This document shows, piece by piece, positions 56,127 through 64,000 of a stretch of DNA of 64,000 bases. Position 1 is the first letter of the stretch. Each line of letters opens with the position of its first letter. This stretch comes from Triticum aestivum (Eukaryota; Streptophyta; Magnoliopsida; Poales; Poaceae): NCBI RefSeq assembly GCF_018294505.1, contig NC_057810.1:210198113-210262112 (forward strand), written 5' to 3'. The position numbers and the translations under genes were made by a program. The notes beneath the pieces were generated by a model. That model saw only the letters and a program-made list of their open reading frames with translations, was not told the DNA's origin and did no database searches.

Positions 56127-57687
56127 TGATACGTCTCCAACGTATCTATAATTTTTTATTATTATTCCATGCTATTAGATTACCCGTTTTGGATGTTTAT
56201 GGGCTTTGCTTTACACTTTTATATCATTTTTGGGACTAACCTACTTACCGGAGGCCGAGCCCGAATTGCTATTTTTTTGTGCCTATTTCAGTGTTTTGAA
56301 GAAAAGGAATATCAAACGGAGTCCAAACGGAATAAAACCTTCTGGAGCGATCTTTTTGGAACAAACGCAATCCAGGAGACTTGGAGTGGATGTCAAGAAG
56401 CAGCCGAGGCGGCCACGAGGTAGGAGGGCACGCCCCCCATCCTCGTGGGCCCCTCGTGGCTCCCCTGACCTACCTCCTTCGCCTATATATACTCCCGTAC
56501 CCTGAAAACATCGGGGAGCACGACAAAAAACTATTTCCACCGCCGCAACCTTCTGTATCCGCGAGATCCCATCTTGGAGCCTTCATCGGTGCTCCGCTGG
56601 AGGGGGAATCGACCACAGAGGGCCTCTACATCATCTCCAAGGCCTCTCCGATGAGTTGTGAGTAGTTTACCATAGACCTTCGGGTCCATAGTTATTAGCT
56701 AGATGGCTTCTTCTCTCTCTTTAAATCTCAATACAAAGTTCTCCTCGATCTTCTTGGAGATCTATTCGATGTAACTCTTTTTGCGGTGTGTCTGTCGAGA
56801 TCCAATGAATTGTGGGTTTATGATCAAGTTTATCTATGAGAAATAATTGAATCTTCTCCGAATTCTTTTATGTGTGATTAGTTATCTTTACAAGTCTCTT
56901 CGAATTATCAGTTTGGTTTGGCCTACTAGATTGATCTTTCTTGCAATGGGAGAAGTGCTTAGTATTGGGTTCAATCTTGCGGTGTGCTTTCCCAGTGACA
57001 GCAGGGGCAGCAATGCACGTATTGTATTGTTGCCATCGAGGATAAAAAGATGGGGTTTATATCATATTGCTTGAGTTTATCCCTCTACATCATGTCATCT
57101 TGCTAAATGCATTACTCTGTTCTTATGAACTTAATACTCTAGATGCAGGCAGGGGTCGGTCGATGTGTGGAGTAATAGTAGTAGATGCAAAATTGTTTCG
57201 ATCTACTTGTTGCAGACGTGATGCCTATATACATGATCATACCTATATAATATCATACCTATGCACTTTTCTATCAATTGCTCGACAGTAATTTGTTCAC
57301 CCACCGTAATACTTATGCTATCTTGAGAGAAGCCACTAGTGAAACCTATGGCCCCGGGTCTATATTTTATCATATAAGTTTTCCATCTATCTTTATTTTG
57401 GAATGTTTACTTTCCAATCTATATCATAAAAATACCAAAAATATTTATCTTATCTTATTATCTCTATCAGATCTCACTTTCGCAAGTTACCGTGAAGGGA
57501 TTGACAACCCCTTTATCACGTTGGTTGCGAGGTTCTTGTTTGTTTGTGTAGGTACGAGGGACTTTTGAGGAGCCTCCTACTGGATTAATACCTTGATTCT
57601 CAAAAACTGATGGAAATACTTACGCGACTTTGCTGCATCACCCTTTCCTCTTCAAGGGAAAACCAACGCAGTGCTCAAGAGGTAGCA
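56127..57687 (+). repeat. 3' LTR of element C
   Basis: 1561 bp, TGATACGTCTCC...GGTAGCA. The GC-rich block near 56425-56455 is followed by a TATA (ctatatatac, about 56482-56491). Confidence 0.9.
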
Positions 57688-57785
57688 TCCATGGCCGCCC
57701 GCCCACACCTGAGACGTACGCTCCACCCACAAATGTCGCGCCTCCCACCGCCAGAGCCTTCGCACTGCATTAGGACACCCCCAAG
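57688..57785. other. Right-hand flank of the nest, continuation of 18521-19013
   Basis: 98 bp of GC-rich, unclassified sequence between elements C and F. It starts with tccat, the right copy of C's imperfect target duplication. Confidence 0.5.
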
Positions 57786-59535
57786 TGTTGGGGAACGTAG
57801 TAGAAATTCAAAAATTTTCCTACGTAACACCAAGATCTATCTATGGAGAGACTAGCAACGAGTAGAAAGGAGAGTGCATCTACATACCCTTGTAGATCGC
57901 TAAGCGGAAGCGTTCAAGTGAACGGGGTTGATGGAGTCGTACTCGTCGTGATTCAGATCACCGATGATCCTAGTGCCGAACGGACGGCACCTCCACGTTC
58001 AACACACGTACAGCTCGACGATGTCTCCCACGCCTTGATCCAGCAAGGAGAGAGGGAGAGGTTGAGGAAGACTCCATCCAGCAGCAGCACAACGGCGTGG
58101 TGGTGATGGAGGAGCGTGGCAATCCTGCAGGGCTTCGCCAAGCACCTACGGGAGAGGAGGAGGTGTCACGGGAGGGAGGGAGGCGCCAAGGGCTCAGGTA
58201 TGGATGCCCTCCCTCCCCTCCACTATATATAGGGGCAGGGGAGAGGGGGGAGGCGCAGCCTTGCCCCTTCCTCCAAGGAAGGGGTGCGGCTAAGAGGGGG
58301 GAGGAGTCCATCCTCCCCAAGGCACCTCGGAGGTGCCTTCCCCCTTTAGGACTCTCCCCTTTTTCCTATATCTTGGCGCATGGGCCTCTAGGGGCTGGTG
58401 CCCTTGGCCCATGTAGGCCAAGGCGCACCCCCTACAGCCCATGTGGCCCCCCGGGGCAGGTGGCCCCACCCGGTGGGCCCCCGGGACCCTTCCGGTGGTC
58501 CCGGTACAATACCGATGACCCCGAAACTTGTCCCGATGGCCGAAACAGGACTTCCTATATATAAATCTTTACCTCCGGACCATTCCGGAACTCCTCGTGA
58601 CGTCCGGGATCTCATCCGGGACTCCGAACAACATTCGGTAACCACATACAAACTTCCTTTATAACCCTAGCGTCATCGAACCTTAAGTGTGTAGACCCTA
58701 CGGGTTCGGGAGACATGCAGACATGACCGAGATGTTCTCCGGTCAATAACCAACAGCGGGATCTGGATACCCATGTTGGCTCCCACATGTTCCACGATGA
58801 TCTCATCGGATGAACCACGATGTCAAGGACTCAATCAATCCCGTATACAATTCCCTTTGTCTAACAGTATTGTACTTGCCCGAGATTCGATCGTCGGTAT
58901 ACCGATACCTTGTTCAATCTCGTTACCGGCAAGTCTCTTTACTCGTTCCGTAACACATCATCCCGTGATCAACTCCTTGATCACATTGTGCACATTATGA
59001 TGATGTCCTACCGAGTGGGCCCAGAGATACCTCTCCGTTTACACGGAGTGACAAAATCCCAATCTCGATTCGTGCCAACCCAACAGACACTTTCAGAGAT
59101 ACCCGTAGTGTACCTTTATAGCCACCCAGTTACGTTGTGACGTTTGGCACACCCAAAGCACTCCTACGGTATCCGGGAGTTGCACAATCTCATGGTCTAA
59201 GGAAATGATACTTGACATTAGAAAAGCTTTAGCATACGAACTACATGATCTTGTGCTAGGCTTAGGATTGGGTCTTGTCCATCACATCATTCTCCTAATG
59301 ATGTGATCCCGTTATCAACGACATCCAATGTCCATGGTCAGGAAACCGTAACCATCTATTGATTAACGAGCTAGTCAACTAGAGGCTTACTAGGGACATG
59401 GTGTTGTCTATGTATCCACACATGTATCTGAGTTTCCTATCAATACAATTCTAGCATGGATAATAAACGATTATCATGAACAAGGAAATATAATAATAAT
59501 CAATTTATTATTGCCTCTAGGGCATATTTCCAACA
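57786..59535 (-). repeat. 3' LTR of Angela-like element F
   Basis: 1750 bp. On the minus strand it starts TGTTGGAAATATGCCC and ends CGTTCCCCAACA, which are the known ends of the BARE/Angela/WIS group. Two minus-strand TATA boxes are visible, TTTATATATAGG near 58565-58554 and CTATATATAGTGG near 58233-58221. These fit the paired promoters described for BARE-1 LTRs. Confidence 0.9.
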
Positions 59536-59559
59536 GTCTCCCACTTGCACTAGAGTCAA

Positions 59560-61010
59560 TAATCTAGTTCACATCGATATGTGATTAACACTCAAGGTCA
59601 CATCCCCATGTGACTAACACCCAAAGAGTTTACTAGAGTCAATAATCTAGTTCACATTTACCATGTGATTAACACTCGATGAGTTCTGGGTTTGATCATG
59701 TTATGCTTGTGAGAGAGGTTATAGTCAACGGGTCTGAACCTTTCAGATCCGTGTGTGCTTTACAAATCTCTATGTCATCTCCTAGATGCAGCTACCACGT
59801 TCTATTTGGAGCTATTCCAAATAACTGTTCTACTTGGAGCTATTCTAAATTGTTGCTCCATTATACGTATCCGGTATCTCTACTCAGAGCTATCCGGATA
59901 GGTGTTAAGCTTGCATCGACGTAACCCTTTACGACGAACTCTTTTACCACCTCCATAATTGAGAAAATTCCTTAGTCCACTAGTTACTAAGGATAACTTT
60001 GACCGCTGTCCTGTGATCCATTCTTGGATCACTCTTGTACCCCTTGACTGACTCATGGTAAAGCACACTTCAGGTGCGGTACACAGCATAGCATACTGTA
60101 GAGCCTATGTCTTAAGCATAGGGGACGACCTTCGTTCCTTTCTCTCTATTCTGCCATGGTCGAGCTTTAAGTCTTAACTTCATACCTTACAACTCAGGCA
60201 AGAACTCCTTCTTTGACTGATCCATCTTGAACACCTTCAAGATCACGTCAAGGCATGTGCTCATTTGAAAGTACTATTAAGCGTTTTGATCTATCCTTAT
60301 AGATCTTGATGCTCAATGTTCAAGTAGCTTAATCCAGGTTTTCCATTGAAAACACTTTCAAATAACCCTATATGCTTTCCAGAAATTCTACGTCATTTCT
60401 GATCATTAATATGTCAACAACATATACTCATCAGAAATTCTATAGTGCTCCCACTCACTTCTTTGGAAATACAAGTTTCTCATAAACTTTGTATACACCC
60501 AAAATCTTTGATCATCATCAAAGCATACATTCCAACTCCGAGATGCTCACTCCAGTCCTCAGAAGGATTGCTGGAGCTTTGCATACTTATTAGCATATTT
60601 CAGGATAGACAAAACCTTCCGGTTGTATCACATACAACCTTTCCTCAAGAATCGTCGAGGAAACAATGTTTTTGACATCCTATCTGCAAGATTTCATAAA
60701 TAATGCAGTAATTGCTAATATAATTCCAACAGACTCTTAGCATCGCTACGAGTGAGAAAGTCTCATCGTAGTCAACTCCTTGAACTTGTCGAAAAACATC
60801 TTAACGACAAGTCGAGCTTTCTCAATGGTGACACTTACCATCATTGTCTGTCTTCCTTTGAAATCCATCTGTACTCATTAGCCTTACGACCATCGAGCCG
60901 TTCTGCCAAAGTCCTTTACATGGATCCTCTCTCGGATTTTATGGCCTTGAGCCATTTATCAGAATCCGGGCCCACCATCGCTTCTCCATAGCTCGTAGGT
61001 TCATTGTTGT
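59560..61010 (-). pseudogene. Reverse transcriptase and RNase H remnant of element F
   Basis: Minus-strand translation across all frames gives broken Copia motifs: NNEPTSYGEAMVGPDSDKW at the RT start (near 60990), a GVDYDETFS-type stretch (near 60775), CYAVYRT and SDP plus TAVKVIL-type pieces (60100-59960), and traces of the RNase H end near 59700. Stops and frameshifts are frequent, so there is no functional product. Confidence 0.75.
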
Positions 61011-61290
61011 CTAGCAACATGACTTCCAAGACAGGATTACGTACCACTCTGAAGTAGTACGCATCCTTGTCATCCTACGAGGTTCGGTAGTGACTTGATC
61101 CGAAACTTCATGATCACTATCATAAGCTTCCATTTCAATTGGTGTAGGTGCCACAGGAACAACTTCCTGTGCCCTGCTACACACTTGTTGAAGTGATGGT
61201 TCAATAACCTCATCAAGTCTCCACCATCCTCCCACTCAATTCTTTCGAGAGAAACCTTTCCTCGAAAAAGGACCCGATTCAAGAAACAAT
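61011..61290 (-). pseudogene. Linker between integrase and reverse transcriptase in element F
   Basis: The open pieces contain VPVAPTPIEMEAYDSDHE and EPRRMTRMRTTSEWY. The latter resembles the RRSxRVRxxPEWY motif before Copia reverse transcriptase. It is not a separate gene. Confidence 0.65.
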
Positions 61291-61960
61291 CCCTATTGCT
61301 TTCGGATCTGAATTAGGAGGTATACCCAACTGTTTTTGGGTGTCCTATGAAGATGCATTTTATCTGCTTTGGGTTCGAGCTTATCAACCTGAAACCTTTT
61401 CACATAAGCGTCGCAGCCCCAAACTTTCAAGAAACGGCAACTTAGGTTTCTCCAAACCATAGTTCATACGGTGTCGTCTCAATGAAATTATGTGGTGCCC
61501 TATTTAAAGTGAATGTGGTTGTCTCTAATGCCTAACCCATGAACGATAGTGGTAACTCGATAAGAGACATCATGGTATGCACCATATCCAATAGGGTGCA
61601 ACTATGACGTTTGGACACACCATCACACTATGGTGTTCCAGGCTGTATCAGTTGTGAAACAATTTCCACAATGTCTTAATTCTGTGCCAAACTCGTGATT
61701 CAGATATTCATCTCTATGATCATATCATAGATCTTTTATCCTCTTGTCACGACGATCTTTCAACTTCACACTGAAATTACTTGAACCTTTCAATAATTCA
61801 GACTCGTGATTCATCAAGTAAATATACTCAACATCTACTCGAATCATCTGTGAAGTAAGAACATAACGATATTCACTGCATGCCTCAGCACTCATTGGAC
61901 TGCACACATCAAAATGTGTTACTTCCAACAAGTTGCTATCTTGTTCCATCTTACTGAAAA
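61291..61960 (-). pseudogene. Integrase remnant of element F
   Basis: Minus-strand fragments include LLEVTHFDVCSPMS (the first-Asp region of the integrase core), ALETTTFTLNRAPH, IETTPYELWFGE and an IGHPK...VGYT stretch in the C-terminal region. Frames change several times. In the Copia order, integrase precedes reverse transcriptase, as seen here. Confidence 0.8.
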
Positions 61961-61973
61961 CGAGGCTTTTCAG

Positions 61974-62237
61974 TCATCTTGCCCATGTGGTATGATTTGC
62001 ATGTCCCAAGTGATTCAAAATCAAGTGAGTCAAAACGGTCCATTTGCATGGAGTTTCTTCATGCATATACACCAATAGACATGGTTCGCATGTCTCAAAC
62101 TTTTCAAAAACGAGTGAGCCCAAAGATCCATCAATATGGAGCTTCTTCATGCGTTTTATACCGATATGACTTACGTGGCAGTGCCACAAGTAGGTGGTAC
62201 TATCATTACTATCTTTTGGCATGAACATGTGTATCAC
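61974..62237 (-). pseudogene. GAG-pre-integrase domain remnant of element F
   Basis: An 87-codon open piece with TTYLWHCHVSHIGIKRMKKLH and FEKFETCEPCLL, which matches the HHCC zinc region before Copia integrases. The frame is broken on both sides. Confidence 0.85.
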
Positions 62238-62700
62238 TACGATCGAGATTTAATAAACCATTCATTTTAGGTGTAAGACCATTGAAGGTATTATTCAAAT
62301 AAACAGAGTAACCATTATTCTCCTTAAATGAATAACCGTATTGCGATAGACGTAATCCAATCATGTCTATGCTCAACGCAAACACCAAATAACAATTATT
62401 TAGGTTTAACACCAATCTCTTTGGTAGAGGGAGCGTGCGATGCTTGATCATATCAAGCTTGGAAAAACTTCCAACACATATCGTCAGCTCACCTTTAGCT
62501 AGTCTCCGTTTATTCCGTAGCCTTTTGTTTCGAGTTACTAACACTTAGCAACCGAACCGGTATCTAATACCCTGGTGCTACTAGGAGTACTAGCAAAGTA
62601 CACATTAACACAATGTATATCCAATATACTTCTATCGACCTTGCCAGCCTTCTTATCTACCAAGTATCTAGGGTAATTCTGCTCTAGTGGTTGTTCCCCT
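62238..62700 (-). pseudogene. Protease region remnant of element F
   Basis: A minus-strand open piece (62544-62209) ends with pieces such as NGYSVYLNNTF and NGLLNLDRSD that fit the segment between Copia protease and the GAG-pre-integrase domain. The catalytic motif itself is not clearly visible. Confidence 0.5.
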
Positions 62701-63300
62701 TATTACAGAAGCACTTAGTCTCGGGTTTGGGTTTTACCTTGGGTTTCTTCACTAGAGCAGCAGCTGATTTGCCGTTTCATGAAGTATCCCTTCTTGCCCT
62801 TGCCCTTCTTGAAACTAGTGGTTTCACCAACCATCAACAATTGATGCTCCTTCTTGATTTCTACTTTCGCGGTGTCAAACATCGCGAATACCTCAAGGAT
62901 CATCATATCTATCCCTGATATGTTATAGTTCATCACGAAGCTCTAACAGCTTGGTGGCAATGACTTTGGAGAACCATCACTGTCTTATCTGGAAGATCAA
63001 CTCCCACTCGATTCAAATGATTGTTGTACTCAGACAATCTGAGCACAAGCTCAACAATTGAGCTTTTCTCCTTAGTTTGCAGGTTAAGAAAGTCATCGGA
63101 GGTCTTATACCTCTTGACATGGGCACGAGCCTGAAATCCCAATTTCAGCCCTCAAAACATCTCATATGTTTCGCGATGTTTCAAAAACGTCTTTGGTGCC
63201 TCAACTCTAAACCGTTTAACTGAACTATCACGTAGTTATCAAAACGTGTATGTCAGATGTTCGCAACAACCACAGACAACGTTCGAGGTTCAGCACACTG
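62701..63300 (-). pseudogene. Gag remnant of element F
   Basis: Open pieces at 63142-62933 and 62936-62715 contain a Copia gag core-like stretch (IVELVLRLSEYNNHLNRVG) and a lysine-rich segment (FKKGKGKKGY) like that before the gag zinc knuckle. The knuckle itself is not intact. The rest to 64000 is presumed 5' gag and leader without a readable frame. Confidence 0.65.
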
Positions 63301-64000
63301 AGCGGTGCATTAAGGACATAAGCCTTCTATGAAGCAATGAGGACAATCCTCAGTTTACGGACCTAGTCCGCATAATTGCTACTATCAACTTTCAACTAAT
63401 TTTTCTCTAGGAACATATCTAAACAGTAGAACTATAGCGTGAGCTACGACATAATTTGCAAAAACCTTTTGACTATGTTCAGGATAATTAAGTTCATCTT
63501 ATGAACTCCCACTCAGATAGACATCCCTCTAGTCATCTAAGTGATTACATGATCCGAGTCAAACTAGGCCGTGTCCGATCATCACGTGAGACGGACTAGT
63601 CATCATCGGTGAACATCTTCATGTTGATCGTATCTTCTATACGACTCATGTTCGACCTTTCGGTCTCCGTGTTCCGAGGCCATGTCTGTACATGCTAGGC
63701 TCGTCAAGTTAACCCTAAGTGTTTCGCGTGTGTAAATCTGTCTTACACCCGTTGTATGTGAACGTTAGAATCTAACACCCGATCATCACGTGGTGCTTCG
63801 AAACACGAACTGTCGCAACGGTGCACAGTTAGGGGAGAACACTTCTTGAAATTGTTGTAAGGGATCATCTTATTTACTACCGTCGTTCTAAGCAAATAAG
63901 ATGTATAAACATGATAAACATCACATGCAATCAAATAGTGACATGATATGGCCATCATCACTTTGCTCCTTTTGATCTCCATCTTCGGGGCTCCATGATC
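63301..64000 (-). mobile_element. 5' gag and leader part of element F, no readable protein
   Basis: Assigned to element F by continuity only. I see no intact motif. One 79-codon open piece near the right edge has no domain. Confidence 0.45.

Larger units (their letters stand above)
19014..57687 (+). mobile_element. Element C: Sabrina-like non-autonomous Gypsy LTR retrotransposon, outermost shell of the nest
   Basis: The 5' LTR is 19014-19876 plus 51623-52332 (1573 bp after removal of the insertion), the internal region is 52333-56126 and the 3' LTR is 56127-57687 (1561 bp). The flanking bases are gccat on the left and tccat on the right, a 5-bp target duplication with one mismatch. The PBS is complementary to tRNA-Asp. 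There is one ORF of unknown function and no reverse transcriptase or integrase. The two LTRs differ by scattered substitutions and small indels, as expected for the oldest member of the nest. Confidence 0.88.
57786..64000 (-). mobile_element. Element F: Angela/BARE-like Copia retrotransposon, 3' part, runs off the window
   Basis: A minus-strand element. The 3' LTR is 59535-57786 and is preceded on the minus strand by the polypurine tract AAGTGGGAGAC. The internal region to its right is a decayed Copia polyprotein in the expected order (gag, GAG-pre-integrase, integrase, reverse transcriptase, RNase H) read leftward. The 5' LTR is outside the window. The bases ccaag at 57781-57785 would be the left copy of the target duplication. 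Confidence 0.88.

Overview
The window is plant nuclear DNA from a grass of the tribe Triticeae (wheat, Aegilops, rye or barley relatives). The evidence is large Gypsy and Copia LTR retrotransposons of Triticeae type, TA-flanked Stowaway MITEs beginning CTCCCTCCGT, and one intron-rich host gene. Family names below (Sabrina-, WHAM-, Fatima-, Angela-like) come from recognising the sequence by eye and are tentative. Boundaries, target site duplications (TSDs), primer binding sites (PBSs) and splice sites were read directly from the sequence.

Left edge (1-4117): the 3' part of a Sabrina-like element (internal region plus 3' LTR) that landed inside a WHAM-like LTR. Gene region (about 4.1-19.0 kb): an apparently intact eight-exon minus-strand gene, 16631 down to 6315, for a 365-residue sterol 3-beta-hydroxysteroid dehydrogenase/C-4 decarboxylase-like protein. 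It has a TATA box and large introns holding several MITEs and inverted-repeat elements. No single exon is obvious in a simple ORF view. The gene appears only when the GT-AG exons are joined, and all eight junctions keep frame.

Retrotransposon nest (19.0-57.7 kb): five elements inserted one inside the other. Four have exact 5-bp TSDs and the oldest has one mismatch. Element C (Sabrina-like, +, 19014-57687) was hit in its 5' LTR by E (Fatima-like Gypsy, +, 19877-51617, TSD AATCT). E was hit near its 3' end by B (Sabrina-related, -, 26393-50958, TSD ACGTC). B was hit by A (WHAM-like, +, 31631-48300, TSD GGGGG). A was hit nine codons before the end of its third ORF by D (Gypsy, -, 37693-44832, TSD GTAGC). 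Relative age is therefore C>E>B>A>D. None of the five has a recognisable complete pol. A keeps a broken gag-protease and an Athila-ORF1-like ORF. B and C encode related proteins of unknown function. E keeps only an integrase tail plus a spliced antisense gene. D shows no recognisable protein.

Right edge (57.8-64.0 kb): a minus-strand Angela/BARE-like Copia element, with its 3' LTR complete and a heavily decayed polyprotein that runs off the window.

The points most worth following are: repeated internal copies of the polypurine tract on the sense strand of all five nested families, one of which encodes a PKLGD/E peptide in the B and C proteins; a 44-base PBS in E that matches the whole 3' half of tRNA-Lys; a promoter-like module inside A upstream of its third ORF; and the five-exon antisense gene of E.
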